A stretch of 47,308 nt of DNA from Paludibacter sp. 221 (GTDB taxonomy: Bacteria; Bacteroidota; Bacteroidia; Bacteroidales; Paludibacteraceae). Position 1 is the first letter of the stretch, and the number at the start of each line of letters is the position of its first letter. The notes beneath the pieces were generated by a model that was given only the letters and a program-made list of their open reading frames with translations, did no database searches and was not told the origin of the DNA. The stretch lies in the NCBI RefSeq assembly GCF_010501035.1, contig NZ_QVMH01000012.1, positions 1 to 47,308 on the forward strand. Reading direction: 5' to 3'. Made by a program: the position numbers and the translations under genes. Shown one piece after another: positions 1 to 8,575 of this stretch.

Positions 1-786
1 AAAACCGGAGTACTTTACATCGCTTTGGATGGTTCTATCTGGAGTTACAATGGAAGTAGCTATGTCACCTATACAGCTCCTCCTACTCAGGCTACTACTG
101 CATGGTATCTTTCCGGGACTACAACGGACGCAGGAGGAAATAAAACTGCTACTATTGAGCGATATGGCACAGTGAGAATCAGGGAGAAACACTTGGAAGT
201 AAGACGAAGCGTTTTTGATGGCAACTCCGCTGCCAATGTTTACACCATAACTCCTGAGTCTCAAGGAGGAAATGTAGCACAGGCATCATTTAGAGTACGA
301 ATGGAAACTAAGGTTGCCGGTGGAAAAACTCAGGCAGGTAGAGCTACTGCTATAGGTGTATATGGGTATTATTCGGGAGAATCTACTAATACAGGTAAGG
401 GTGAAGGAACACTTAACGAATTAAGAGGGGTAGAATTATATTACGGTATTGGTAACGTCAATGCACATGGTACTGTAAACACAGCTCAGGGTATATACGT
501 ACGGGGGTATAAAAACAGTGGAAACATCAAGACCATGTACGATATTTTATGTCAGTCTGGTGTCGACACTTTTGATGAAAATACTACACAACATTATGGT
601 ATTGTTGTGTGGGGAGGAGGCAAAAGAAGCCACTTTACAGGTAAAACAAACTTTACCAATGGCATACAAGTAGGTATACCTTGGGGAGATGAAAATTTAG
701 GCAAAGACAAGTACACACTAAAAATGAACAATGGAAAACTCCAGTTTCATGATGGTACCGGTTGGAAAACAGTAAAACTTGAATAA
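1..786 (+). CDS. Tail-fibre-like protein, 3' part (5' end outside window)
   Basis: The reading frame is open to the first base of the window, so the start lies upstream and only about 261 C-terminal residues are visible. The first ones read TGVLYIALDGSIWSYNG, a short motif I associate with phage tail-fibre or surface-repeat proteins. The chain is rich in Gly, Thr, Asn and Tyr with alternating polar and hydrophobic residues, as in beta-rich fibre proteins, and it ends with an aromatic/lysine tail (FHDGTGWKTVKLE). No enzyme motif is visible. It points towards tpiA and shares a bidirectional terminator with it. Function is inferred only from composition. A non-phage surface protein is equally possible. 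Confidence 0.6.
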   Translation, partial: KTGVLYIALDGSIWSYNGSSYVTYTAPPTQATTAWYLSGTTTDAGGNKTATIERYGTVRIREKHLEVRRSVFDGNSAANVYTITPESQGGNVAQASFRVRMETKVAGGKTQAGRATAIGVYGYYSGESTNTGKGEGTLNELRGVELYYGIGNVNAHGTVNTAQGIYVRGYKNSGNIKTMYDILCQSGVDTFDENTTQHYGIVVWGGGKRSHFTGKTNFTNGIQVGIPWGDENLGKDKYTLKMNNGKLQFHDGTGWKTVKLE

Positions 787-811
787 CAAACAACCATTAC
801 TTCGAAAAATA

Positions 812-847
812 AAAAAATCACGGAACGCGTTGCTCCGTGATTTTTTT
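812..847. terminator. Bidirectional intrinsic terminator
   Basis: TCACGGA (818-824) pairs with TCCGTGA (834-840). The stem is flanked by an A-run on the left and a T-run on the right, so it can end transcription of the tail-fibre-like gene from the left and of tpiA from the right. Confidence 0.85.
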
Positions 848-867
848 TGTATTCTGAAATGGGCAGT

Positions 868-1623
868 TTAAAACGAATCAATAATAGCTTTGAAATCGGC
901 AGCTTTCAGAGATGCACCACCTATCAGTCCTCCGTCCACATCTGGGTTCGAGAACAGTTCTTTTGCATTTCCCGGATTTGCGCTACCACCGTACAATATT
1001 GTAGTGTTATCTGCTATTTCATTGCCATACTTTTCTGCAATCGTTTTACGGATAAATGCGTGCATTTCCTGTGCTTGTGCAGGAGTAGCAGTTTTGCCTG
1101 TACCGATAGCCCAAACAGGCTCGTAAGCCAACACAATTTTAGAAAAATCGTCGGCCGAAAGTCCGAATAAAGATTCTACTATCTGAGATTTTACAACTTC
1201 GAAGAAAATGTTATTTTCACGCTCTTCCAACACTTCACCTATACAGAAAATTGGTCTCAACTCATTTTTCAAAGCCAATTCCACTTTAGTTTTCAATATC
1301 TCAGCAGTTTCGCCATAGTAAGCACGACGTTCCGAGTGTCCTAAAATTACGTAAGAAGCTCCGGTCGATTTCACCATAGCTGCACTTACCTCCCCGGTAT
1401 ATGCTCCCGATTCTTTATCTGCACAGTTTTGAGCCGAAATTCCGATTTTTTTCGCATCCACCACACCTGCTACACTTGCCAAATGAATAAAAGGCGTACC
1501 AATCACTACATCACATTTCAGTTCAGCACCTTTCAGCAGCTCGTTTATTTCTTTAGCCAACGCTATACCTTCTTCCAGCGTTTTGTTCATTTTCCAGTTT
1601 CCGGCAACAATGTTCTTTCTCAT
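868..1623 (-). CDS. tpiA: Triosephosphate isomerase
   Basis: Interconverts glyceraldehyde-3-phosphate and dihydroxyacetone phosphate in cytosolic glycolysis and gluconeogenesis. The 251 residues match the usual family length. Catalytic residues are all in place: Asn9 and Lys11 in GNWKMN, His96 in ILGHSERR and Glu168 in [13 protein letters not shown]; the C-terminal phosphate-binding GG region (GLIGGASL) is also present. It is the last gene of a minus-strand set DUF1599-DoxX-tpiA and ends at the shared terminator. No promoter is obvious in the short AT-rich gap before it, so co-transcription from the DUF1599 promoter is likely. Confidence 0.97.
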   Translation of the reverse strand: MRKNIVAGNWKMNKTLEEGIALAKEINELLKGAELKCDVVIGTPFIHLASVAGVVDAKKIGISAQNCADKESGAYTGEVSAAMVKSTGASYVILGHSERRAYYGETAEILKTKVELALKNELRPIFCIGEVLEERENNIFFEVVKSQIVESLFGLSADDFSKIVLAYEPVWAIGTGKTATPAQAQEMHAFIRKTIAEKYGNEIADNTTILYGGSANPGNAKELFSNPDVDGGLIGGASLKAADFKAIIDSF

Positions 1624-1682
1624 TTTATTTTCCTTTTTTTTAATTTATATATTTCAATATAGTTTGATAAGTTCAATTTAAA

Positions 1683-2861
1683 TTATTCCCATTCAAAATC
1701 GCGCCAATGCCATTTTCCTTTGATAGTACCATTTTCCAGCAATACAATACCCGGATTGGCTCTGACAATGGTTTTCAGCGTTATAGGGTCTGTCTTGTAA
1801 AAGGGGTACGTTATCCCCGTATTTCCTCTCAAAACCTCTATATCATCATCCGAAGAAGCGGTAAGCACATATACTTTAGTGTCGGCGGAAAGCACAGCTT
1901 TGTTATACAAGCGTTGAACTTTTATCAACTCTTTTTGCGGAGCCGAATTTATATCATACGCAATTACTAAATACGTATAACCCTCGTAGCTCAACACATC
2001 TTCCGTAATATCTTCGAAATACTCATCCTCTATCGTAAAGTCGTGAATAGGTGGCTCGTACCCTTTGCTTACCAATGTTGTTTTTTGCTCCACAAACACC
2101 CATGTAGAATCGTTTTTAGGATAATCGTTGTGTGTAAAATCTTTTTTCACACCATCTTTCTCATACACAAATGTAGTTTCATACACATCTTGCGGATACC
2201 CGTCGGGAATTTCCATTGCTTCGGGGATGTTAACCCCTACTTTGTACGAACGAAAATCGAACATCGGAAGATGCCTGTAACTATGTACCGACAACCATGT
2301 GCCCGCTACAACAAACAATAACAGCACAAGCCATTCGGTAGCCGGAGTAAACACTGGATGAATCTTTTTTCGGTAAATAAACAGGGTAATGATTATAGCC
2401 AACAAAAATACATTCTTGATAAAAGTAGCAGTATTGCTTATAACCAACGCATCGCCAAAACAGCCGCAATCGCTTACCGGATTGGCAATAGCAATATACA
2501 GGGTTAACGGTGTCATTACCAGCATAAACAACAATGCCAGAACAACGGTTAATCTGAAGCGGATTTTGAATATAAGGTTTAAGCCAATTATCAATTCGAG
2601 TACCGACTGGATAATGCCAAGTACAAGCGCAAGAGGTATAAAGGCATCAAAAAGAGTGGTACCAAAACTCTCTCCAAACGCTATCAGGTAGTCCTGAATT
2701 TTATATGCCGACCCAAGCGGGTCTATCACCTTTACAAAGCCGGAAAATGTGAATACCGCACCGAATATCACTCGTATAATAGTCAATATAGTACTGGTAG
2801 TCTTACTTAAGGGCGGATTTTTAGTACGGTATTTAGTATTATAGCGATGTGTTCGTCTCAT
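1683..2861 (-). CDS. DoxX/MauE-type membrane protein (BT_3928 family)
   Basis: A 392-residue inner-membrane protein. The N-terminal half (about residues 25-190) has four or five hydrophobic segments typical of DoxX/MauE proteins, with a conserved-looking Cys pair in SDCGCFGD (Cys132, Cys134). The C-terminal half (about 200-392) is soluble and looks like a thioredoxin-type fold: a YLVIAYDI strand, a VYVLTAS strand and NPGIVLLENGTI before the end. It lacks a CxxC active site. The gene starts three bases after the upstream DUF1599 stop, so the two are almost certainly translationally linked. The family is common in Bacteroidetes next to tpiA; its role, perhaps redox-linked, is not established. 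Assignment to the family is firm; function is not. Confidence 0.85.
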   Translation of the reverse strand: MRRTHRYNTKYRTKNPPLSKTTSTILTIIRVIFGAVFTFSGFVKVIDPLGSAYKIQDYLIAFGESFGTTLFDAFIPLALVLGIIQSVLELIIGLNLIFKIRFRLTVVLALLFMLVMTPLTLYIAIANPVSDCGCFGDALVISNTATFIKNVFLLAIIITLFIYRKKIHPVFTPATEWLVLLLFVVAGTWLSVHSYRHLPMFDFRSYKVGVNIPEAMEIPDGYPQDVYETTFVYEKDGVKKDFTHNDYPKNDSTWVFVEQKTTLVSKGYEPPIHDFTIEDEYFEDITEDVLSYEGYTYLVIAYDINSAPQKELIKVQRLYNKAVLSADTKVYVLTASSDDDIEVLRGNTGITYPFYKTDPITLKTIVRANPGIVLLENGTIKGKWHWRDFEWE

Positions 2862-2864
2862 AGG

Positions 2865-3416
2865 TCAAGCATTTTCTGTAGATTCATCTATTTTTATCAA
2901 CCCGAACACAGCATAGTTTATCATGTCGAAATAATTGGCATCTATCCCTTCCGAAATCAATGTTTTGCCCTCGTTACTTTCTATCTGCTTAGTCCGGTAT
3001 ATTTTCATTAAAATCAAATCCGTATACGATTCCATCCGCATCAGGCGCCAAGCCTCGTCGTAATCATGATTCTTATCCATCATCAAACTCTTGGCTTCGC
3101 CGGCATACTTATTATAAAGTTCCAATGCTTTGTCCTGACTCAAATCGACGGTATCTGAAACGCCCAGTTCAAGTTGTATCAACCCTATAATTCCGTAATT
3201 AATAATTGCGATTAATTCGGGGCGAATACCTTCGTCAACTTTCGAAACTCCTTTTGTTTCAATACTCCGTATGCGGTTTGCTTTTATAAAAATCTGGTCG
3301 GTAACCGATTGGGGACGCATTATACGCCATGAAGCACCGTAATCTTTCATTTTTTTTGTAAAAATACTACGGCAATCTTCTATTGCTTTATCGAACTCTT
3401 GGGGTGTGCGGTTCAT
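2865..3416 (-). CDS. DUF1599 protein with internal duplication
   Basis: 183 residues made of two related halves. The first has KKMKDYGASWRIMR, TDQIFIKANRIRSIE and INYGIIGLIQLE. The second has DKNHDYDEAWRLMR, TDLILMKIYRTKQIE and INYAVFGLIKID. Each half is predicted to be helical, and the recurring DYxxxWRxMR plus IxxIxxE pattern suggests paired helices. No signal peptide or membrane segment is visible, so it should be cytosolic. It is the first gene of the DUF1599-DoxX-tpiA set, with a TAnnTTTG promoter element just upstream. Biochemical role unknown to me. Confidence 0.85.
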   Translation of the reverse strand: MNRTPQEFDKAIEDCRSIFTKKMKDYGASWRIMRPQSVTDQIFIKANRIRSIETKGVSKVDEGIRPELIAIINYGIIGLIQLELGVSDTVDLSQDKALELYNKYAGEAKSLMMDKNHDYDEAWRLMRMESYTDLILMKIYRTKQIESNEGKTLISEGIDANYFDMINYAVFGLIKIDESTENA

Positions 3417-3448
3417 AAAAATAATCCAACTGAGTTTAAATATGGATG

Positions 3449-3456
3449 CAAATGTA
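3449..3456 (-). promoter_or_regulatory. -7 element of the DUF1599-DoxX-tpiA operon
   Basis: On the minus strand this reads TACATTTG, matching the Bacteroidota TAnnTTTG element, about 30 bases before the DUF1599 start. I see no clear -33 TTG at the usual spacing. Confidence 0.55.
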
Positions 3457-3572
3457 CAATATTTATCAGAATATTTATAATTTTAAAATCACCCATTTCG
3501 AAGCCTTAAAATAAAAATTGTTATAAATAGTTAAATACCATTATTTCACCTCTTTTCCACTTTCGTACGAAA

Positions 3573-3608
3573 GAAAAAAGGCTACTTGTTGCACAAACAC
3601 AAGCAGCC
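3573..3608 (-). terminator. Intrinsic terminator downstream of pheS
   Basis: Minus-strand transcript forms GGCTGCTTGTG...ACAAGTAGCC (3580-3608, one mismatch) followed directly by a run of U (plus-strand A run 3573-3579). It lies 30 bases past the pheS stop. Confidence 0.8.
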
Positions 3609-3638
3609 CATTCTTATATTATCAAATTACATCTATTC

Positions 3639-4655
3639 TTAAACAGATTCAAATTGTTCAAGGAACTTAACATCATTCTCCGAGAACATCCGTAAATCTT
3701 TTACCTGAAATTTCAGATTGGTAATGCGCTCTACTCCCATTCCAAAAGCATAGCCCGAATACACTTCAGGGTCGATGCCACAACTTCTCAGCACGTTAGG
3801 GTCGACCATGCCGCAACCAAGTATCTCTACCCAGCCTGTATGCTTACAAAACGGGCATCCCTCGCCGCCACAAAGGAAACAAGAAATATCCATCTCGGCA
3901 CTTGGCTCTGTAAATGGAAAATAAGAAGGACGCAAGCGTATTTGCGTTTCAGCACCAAAAAGCTCTTTTGCAAAATAAAGTAAAGCCTGTTTCAGGTCGG
4001 CAAATGAGATATCTTTATCAATATACAAACCTTCTACCTGATGAAAAAAACAGTGGGCACGATACGAAATAGCCTCGTTACGGTACACACGTCCCGGAAA
4101 AATCATACGTATAGGAGGTTTCTGCTCATTCATCACACGCACTTGTACCGACGATGTATGGGTACGAAGCAATACATCAGGCAGCCTTTCGATAAAGAAA
4201 GTATCCTGCATGTCGCGTGCCGGATGCTCCGGAGCAAAGTTGAGCGCGCTGAAAACATGCCAATCGTCCTCTATCTCAGGGCCGTCGGCAACAGTAAATC
4301 CCATTCTCGAAAAGATATCAATAATCTCTTCGCGCACAAGCGATATAGGATGACGCGTTCCCAACTTGATAGGCTCGGCAGTACGGGTCAGGTCATTTTC
4401 CTGCGTTGTATTTTGTAATGAATCAAAATGCTCTTTCAACTCATTTATCTTATTCTGTGCATTGTTTTTTAAGTCATTCAGAAGTTGCCCCACTTCTTTT
4501 TTATCTTCGTTCGGAACATTTCTGAAATCATTAAAAAGCAGAGATATTTCTCCTTTTTTACTTAAATACTTGATGCGTAACGCTTCCAGTTCATCCAAGT
4601 TCGAAGCCGTCATCAAATCTATTTCCTTCTGCAAATGATTAATCCGTTCTTTCAT
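3639..4655 (-). CDS. pheS: Phenylalanyl-tRNA synthetase alpha subunit
   Basis: Charges tRNA-Phe as part of the alpha2-beta2 class II synthetase; pheT is not in the window. The start chosen is the ATG giving MKERINHLQKEI (338 residues, the usual length), not the one eight codons upstream. Visible features are the N-terminal coiled-coil arm, class II motif 2 around FPGRVYRNEAISYRAHCFFHQVEG, the Cys-rich insertion CFLCGGEGCPFCKHTGW seen in this PheS subgroup, and motif 3 GMGVERITNL near the end. It has its own TAnnTTTG promoter element about 75 bases upstream and its own terminator, so it appears monocistronic. Confidence 0.97.
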   Translation of the reverse strand: MKERINHLQKEIDLMTASNLDELEALRIKYLSKKGEISLLFNDFRNVPNEDKKEVGQLLNDLKNNAQNKINELKEHFDSLQNTTQENDLTRTAEPIKLGTRHPISLVREEIIDIFSRMGFTVADGPEIEDDWHVFSALNFAPEHPARDMQDTFFIERLPDVLLRTHTSSVQVRVMNEQKPPIRMIFPGRVYRNEAISYRAHCFFHQVEGLYIDKDISFADLKQALLYFAKELFGAETQIRLRPSYFPFTEPSAEMDISCFLCGGEGCPFCKHTGWVEILGCGMVDPNVLRSCGIDPEVYSGYAFGMGVERITNLKFQVKDLRMFSENDVKFLEQFESV

Positions 4656-4730
4656 ATAGACTATTTTCTTTATTCTCAACCTGCAATTCTACACGTTTGT
4701 GCCTTGCCAAAATCGAACCACAAAAGTACA

Positions 4731-4738
4731 CAAAATTT
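4731..4738 (-). promoter_or_regulatory. -7 element of the pheS promoter
   Basis: Minus strand TACTTTTG fits TAnnTTTG, about 75 bases before the pheS start. Confidence 0.55.
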
Positions 4739-4815
4739 ATCAAAACAACATCCAATATATTATTCAAAATAACAAGATAGTTTTATTTGCAGTTCATCTC
4801 AAAACATATCACAAA

Positions 4816-4847
4816 AAATCCACCAAAAAATTAATTCCGGTGGATTT
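4816..4847 (-). terminator. Intrinsic terminator downstream of purC
   Basis: On the minus strand AAATCCACC pairs with GGTGGATTT across a 14-base loop, followed by further Ts; it lies 30 bases beyond the purC stop. Confidence 0.75.
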
Positions 4848-4876
4848 CTATGATTTTAAAAGATTGTCGATAAATT

Positions 4877-5827
4877 TTATACCGTTTTCAGATAATCACC
4901 CACGTTCTTTTCTATACGTGCGCTGATATTTTCCACGCTCGCTTTTTGGAATTTCTCTCCTGTAATATTTTCGAACAGTTCGATATAACGCTCGCTAATG
5001 CTGTTCACAATTTCGTCAGTCATTTCAGGCACTTTTTGTCCTTCTTTCCCTTGAAATCCGTTTTCCATCAGCCACTCACGTACAAACTCTTTCGACAGTT
5101 GTTTTTGAGCCTCACCTTTATCAAAGCGTTCTTTGTAGCCTTCGGCATAAAAATATCTTGACGAGTCGGGTGTATGTATTTCATCTATCAGGTAGATTTT
5201 GCCATCCCTTTTGCCAAATTCATACTTTGTATCAACCAAAATCAAGCCTCTTTTCGCAGCTATTTCAGTTCCACGTTGGAACAATGCCAGTGTATATTTT
5301 TCAAGCATCTCGTAGTCTTCTTTCGATACCAGTCCACGAGCCAAAATTTCTTCTTTCGAAATATCCTCATCATGCAAACCCAGCTCAGCTTTAGTGGTAG
5401 GAGTGATAATAGGAGTTTCGAAGCGTTGGTTTTCTTTCATTCCGTCAGGTATTTTCACACCGCAAATTTCACGTACACCACTCTTATAAGTTCTCCACGC
5501 ACTACCGCAAAGATAAGCACGAACAATCATTTCTACCGGAAAACCTTCGCAACGTAAGCCCACAGTTACCATAGGGTCAGGACTTGCCAGTTTCCAGTTC
5601 GGAACAATATCGGCCGTTGCATCCAGAAATTTAGCTGCTATCTGATTCAACATTTGTCCCTTGTAAGGAATACCTTCAGGCAAAACCACATCGAAAGCAG
5701 AAATACGGTCGGTAGCCACCATTACCAGTAAATCATTCTTTACGGTGTACACATCGCGTACTTTACCATGATATACATTAGTTTGTCCTTCGAAATGGAA
5801 ATCGGTTTTTGTTAACGCTTTATTCAT
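4877..5827 (-). CDS. purC: Phosphoribosylaminoimidazole-succinocarboxamide synthase
   Basis: SAICAR synthase of de novo purine synthesis: joins aspartate to CAIR with ATP in the cytosol. At 316 residues it is the longer form usual in Bacteroidetes and yeast rather than the roughly 240-residue E. coli form. Recognisable stretches include GKVRDVY (phosphate-binding region), [20 protein letters not shown] and [12 protein letters not shown], with [14 protein letters not shown]. It follows phoH by only six bases on the same strand, so the two are likely co-transcribed, and it ends at a clear terminator. Confidence 0.96.
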   Translation of the reverse strand: MNKALTKTDFHFEGQTNVYHGKVRDVYTVKNDLLVMVATDRISAFDVVLPEGIPYKGQMLNQIAAKFLDATADIVPNWKLASPDPMVTVGLRCEGFPVEMIVRAYLCGSAWRTYKSGVREICGVKIPDGMKENQRFETPIITPTTKAELGLHDEDISKEEILARGLVSKEDYEMLEKYTLALFQRGTEIAAKRGLILVDTKYEFGKRDGKIYLIDEIHTPDSSRYFYAEGYKERFDKGEAQKQLSKEFVREWLMENGFQGKEGQKVPEMTDEIVNSISERYIELFENITGEKFQKASVENISARIEKNVGDYLKTV

Positions 5828-5833
5828 AATGTT

Positions 5834-6808
5834 CTAATTTTTATTCTCAATCCTTTTTTCCTGTTGTTTCTTTGCCCTTTTCTCGTAGGCTTCCACTATA
5901 CGCTGCACCAGCTTATGGCGTACAATATCCTTTACATCAAACTGTATCGTTGCAATCCCCTTAATTCCCTTCAAGGTTTCAAGTGCATCTATCAACCCCG
6001 ATTTTTGCGACAGCGGTAAATCTATCTGGGTAACATCGCCTGTCACAATCATCTTTGTATTCAGCCCCATACGGGTAAGGAACATCTTTATTTGTGGTGC
6101 TGTCGTGTTTTGTGCCTCGTCCAGTATCACCACCGCATCGCTCAATGTACGTCCACGCATAAACGCGAGAGGAGCTATCTGAATCGTTCCGTTTTCGAGG
6201 TAGTCTTTCAGCTTTGCCGGGCTAATCATATCCTGCAAAGCATCGTACAAAGGCTGCAAATACGGGTCTATCTTTTCTTTCATATCGCCCGGAAGAAATC
6301 CGAGCTTCTCCCCTGCTTCTACCGCGGGGCGACTCAAAATGATTTTTTTTATCTCCTTATTTTTCAGCGAACGAACTGCTAACGCAATAGCTGTATATGT
6401 TTTTCCCGACCCCGCAGGCCCTATGGCAAAAAGCAGGTCGTTGGTTTCAAAATCTTTTACCAGCTTGCGTTGGTTTTCGGTGCGTGCCGTTATAGACTTT
6501 CCGTTTACCCCGTGCAGAATCAAATGGTCAAACTTGATTCCATCCGGCTGGCTGCCTTTTTTTACTATTTCTATTATATTTTCTTCCGACAGAGAATTAT
6601 TCTGAAGAACATATTGCTCCAGTTTTTTCAGAAAGCCCAATAGTTGGTCAACGTTTTCTTCGTTGCCCGAAACTTTCACAACATGCCCTCGTGCCATTAA
6701 TTTGACACTTGGGAACAAGTTTTTTAATAACTGGATATTTTTATTGTTTACTCCGTAAAAAATAGTAATATCGGCATGTTCTGATAGTTCAAATATCTTC
6801 TCGTGCAT
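5834..6808 (-). CDS. phoH: PhoH family ATPase
   Basis: Cytosolic P-loop NTPase of the PhoH group, related to the ATPase core of superfamily 1 helicases; it is often linked with RNA metabolism, but the exact role is unsettled. 324 residues. An N-terminal KH-like segment occupies about 10-95. The Walker A motif GPAGSGKT spans 130-137 and Walker B is VVILDEAQN with Asp230-Glu231. The start is the ATG giving MHEKIFELSE. It sits just downstream of a four-helix-bundle gene whose inverted repeat ends ten bases before the phoH start, so any original phoH leader may have been displaced. purC follows six bases later. Confidence 0.95.
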   Translation of the reverse strand: MHEKIFELSEHADITIFYGVNNKNIQLLKNLFPSVKLMARGHVVKVSGNEENVDQLLGFLKKLEQYVLQNNSLSEENIIEIVKKGSQPDGIKFDHLILHGVNGKSITARTENQRKLVKDFETNDLLFAIGPAGSGKTYTAIALAVRSLKNKEIKKIILSRPAVEAGEKLGFLPGDMKEKIDPYLQPLYDALQDMISPAKLKDYLENGTIQIAPLAFMRGRTLSDAVVILDEAQNTTAPQIKMFLTRMGLNTKMIVTGDVTQIDLPLSQKSGLIDALETLKGIKGIATIQFDVKDIVRHKLVQRIVEAYEKRAKKQQEKRIENKN

Positions 6809-6816
6809 AAATTTAA

Positions 6817-6844
6817 ATGAAAATTGAAAAATGAAAATTGAAAA
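6817..6844. repeat. Tandem 14-mer holding the left 20-bp inverted repeat
   Basis: ATGAAAATTGAAAA occurs twice back to back. Bases 6818-6837 are an exact 20-bp inverted match to 7241-7260 on the other side of the four-helix-bundle gene. Confidence 0.8.
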
Positions 6845-6859
6845 ATGAGAATAATTAGA

Positions 6860-7228
6860 TTATTTACTTTTCATTTTAGCTCGTACCGACGAAAACACTT
6901 TTAATAATTCAAAAGATTCGTTTTTCAAGTTACTCACCAAATTTTGGTCAATCAGCTCTGATTCTTCTAACAATTCAAGCCCAAAAAAGGTTTCATCAGT
7001 TTCTTCTACCACGATGCACATTTTTGCAAATCTTTCTGCATCCGAACGCCCACGAATATACGCTCGAAAGTTAGCTGCAACTGAAGTACCTGAACGAAGA
7101 AGTTGTTTTCCTATAATTCTTAATTCCTCTGACTTTTTACAATTTTCAGCGTAGAAATGAATTATGGCAATAGCAAATTTTTTAGTCCTTGTTTGAAATA
7201 CATCATTAAAATTTAGTACTTCACCCAT
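6860..7228 (-). CDS. Four-helix-bundle protein (23S rRNA IVP-like)
   Basis: 122 residues, all predicted helical, of the four helix bundle group first described from intervening sequences in 23S rRNA. Diagnostic stretches are LRIIGKQLLRSGTSVAANFRAY, here GKQLLRSGTSVAANFRAY, the middle SDAERFAKMCIVVEETDETFFGLELL and a C-terminal LLKVFSSVRAKMK. The fold is shared with the Avd accessory protein of diversity-generating retroelements, but no reverse transcriptase or variable repeat is seen here. The function of stand-alone copies is unknown. The gene is bracketed by 20-bp inverted repeats and interrupts the phoH-glyA run. Confidence 0.88.
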   Translation of the reverse strand: MGEVLNFNDVFQTRTKKFAIAIIHFYAENCKKSEELRIIGKQLLRSGTSVAANFRAYIRGRSDAERFAKMCIVVEETDETFFGLELLEESELIDQNLVSNLKNESFELLKVFSSVRAKMKSK

Positions 7229-7240
7229 TTATGTTTTCAT

Positions 7241-7260
7241 TTTTCATTTTTCAATTTTCA
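7241..7260. repeat. Right inverted repeat of the four-helix-bundle cassette
   Basis: Reverse complement identical over 20 bases to 6818-6837. It lies between the cassette gene start and the glyA stop. Confidence 0.8.
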
Positions 7261-7276
7261 ATTTTGAAGGCGCTGC

Positions 7277-8557
7277 TTAATATCCGAATAATGGATATTT
7301 TTCCATTGTTTTGTTCACACGTTCGCGTACCGATTTTATAACTTCCTCGTTACCCACGTTAGACAAAACTGTTTCTATCATTTCGGCTATTTCTTCCATC
7401 AAGTCCTCTTTCGCGCCACGTGTAGTAATAGCAGGAGTTCCCAAACGAATACCCGATGTTTGGAATGCCGAACGGCTATCAAACGGAACCATGTTTTTAT
7501 TCACGGTAATATCAGCTTCGACCAATGCTTTTTCGGCAACCTTACCTGTCAGGTCTGGATATTTAGAGCGTAAGTCAACCAACATTAAGTGGTTGTCTGT
7601 CCCCCCCGACACTATATCAAATCCTCTCTTAATCAGCGCATCTGCCAAAGCAGCTGCATTCTTCTTCACCTGAGTTTGATAAGTTTTATATTCGGGCTGC
7701 AAACATTCGTAAAATGACACTGCCTTAGCAGCGATAACGTGTTCAAGCGGGCCACCTTGTATTCCCGGAAATACAGCCGAATCCAGCAGAGCCGACATCA
7801 TTTTCACTTCGCCTTTAGGAGTAGTTTTGCCCCAAGGATTCGGAAAATCTTTTCCCACAAGGATAACGCCACCACGAGGGCCGCGAAGTGTTTTGTGAGT
7901 AGTAGAAGTTACAATATGGGCATATTTAACAGGATTTTCAAGCAATCCGGCAGCAATCAGTCCCGCAGGGTGCGCCATATCTACCATAAAGATAGCCCCT
8001 ATTTTATCAGCCAGCGCGCGCATACGTTTATAATCCCACTCGCGGCAATAAGCAGAGCCACCGCCAACAATCAGTTTAGGACGTTCGCGCAATGCCACTT
8101 CTTCCATCTGGTCGTAATCTACCATGCCTGTATCCTGACGCACATTATACTCTAAAGCATGGTATAAAATACCTGAGCTATTCACAGGCGAACCATGCGA
8201 CAAGTGGCCTCCATGTGCCAGATTCAGGCCTAAAAACTTATCGCCCGGATTGAGACAAGCCAAAAACACTGCTGCATTAGCCTGAGCACCCGAGTGTGGC
8301 TGAACGTTAGCCCATTCTGCGCCAAAAATTTCTTTCAAACGGTCGATAGCCAGTTGCTCGCTCAAATCCACTATTTCGCATCCTCCGTAATAACGTTTTC
8401 CGGGATAACCTTCAGCGTATTTATTGGTCAGCACTGAGCCCATAGCTTCCATAACCTGATCACTTACAAAATTTTCCGAAGCAATCAGTTCGATACCTTT
8501 CATCTGACGCTGTTTTTCGCGTACAATAATGTCAAAAATTTCTTGATCTCTTTTCAT
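7277..8557 (-). CDS. glyA: Serine hydroxymethyltransferase
   Basis: PLP enzyme that moves the one-carbon unit of serine to tetrahydrofolate, giving glycine and methylene-THF in the cytosol. 426 residues, normal length. The N-terminal half has [12 protein letters not shown] and [16 protein letters not shown] is bound through Lys222 in [14 protein letters not shown], preceded by the Asp of [10 protein letters not shown]. It lies 18 bases after the CPBP protease gene on the same strand, and upstream of the four-helix-bundle, phoH and purC genes; supply of one-carbon units and purine synthesis thus sit in one transcription direction. Confidence 0.97.
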   Translation of the reverse strand: MKRDQEIFDIIVREKQRQMKGIELIASENFVSDQVMEAMGSVLTNKYAEGYPGKRYYGGCEIVDLSEQLAIDRLKEIFGAEWANVQPHSGAQANAAVFLACLNPGDKFLGLNLAHGGHLSHGSPVNSSGILYHALEYNVRQDTGMVDYDQMEEVALRERPKLIVGGGSAYCREWDYKRMRALADKIGAIFMVDMAHPAGLIAAGLLENPVKYAHIVTSTTHKTLRGPRGGVILVGKDFPNPWGKTTPKGEVKMMSALLDSAVFPGIQGGPLEHVIAAKAVSFYECLQPEYKTYQTQVKKNAAALADALIKRGFDIVSGGTDNHLMLVDLRSKYPDLTGKVAEKALVEADITVNKNMVPFDSRSAFQTSGIRLGTPAITTRGAKEDLMEEIAEMIETVLSNVGNEEVIKSVRERVNKTMEKYPLFGY

Positions 8558-8575
8558 AAACGATAATTTTTCCCT

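Larger units (their letters stand above)
6818..7260 (-). mobile_element. Putative mini-cassette: four-helix-bundle gene between inverted repeats
   Basis: A 20-bp perfect inverted repeat (6818-6837 and 7241-7260) brackets one small gene inside an otherwise tight phoH-glyA array. No transposase or recombinase is present, so mobility would depend on something elsewhere. That the cassette moves is an inference from the symmetry and position alone. The repeats are A/T simple, which weakens the case. Confidence 0.4.

Noticed and set aside
847-1170. Plus-strand frame opposite tpiA
   Set aside because: Shadow of tpiA codons with no start context or family resemblance.
6860-7228. Diversity-generating retroelement accessory (Avd)
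   Set aside because: No reverse transcriptase, template repeat or variable repeat in the window.
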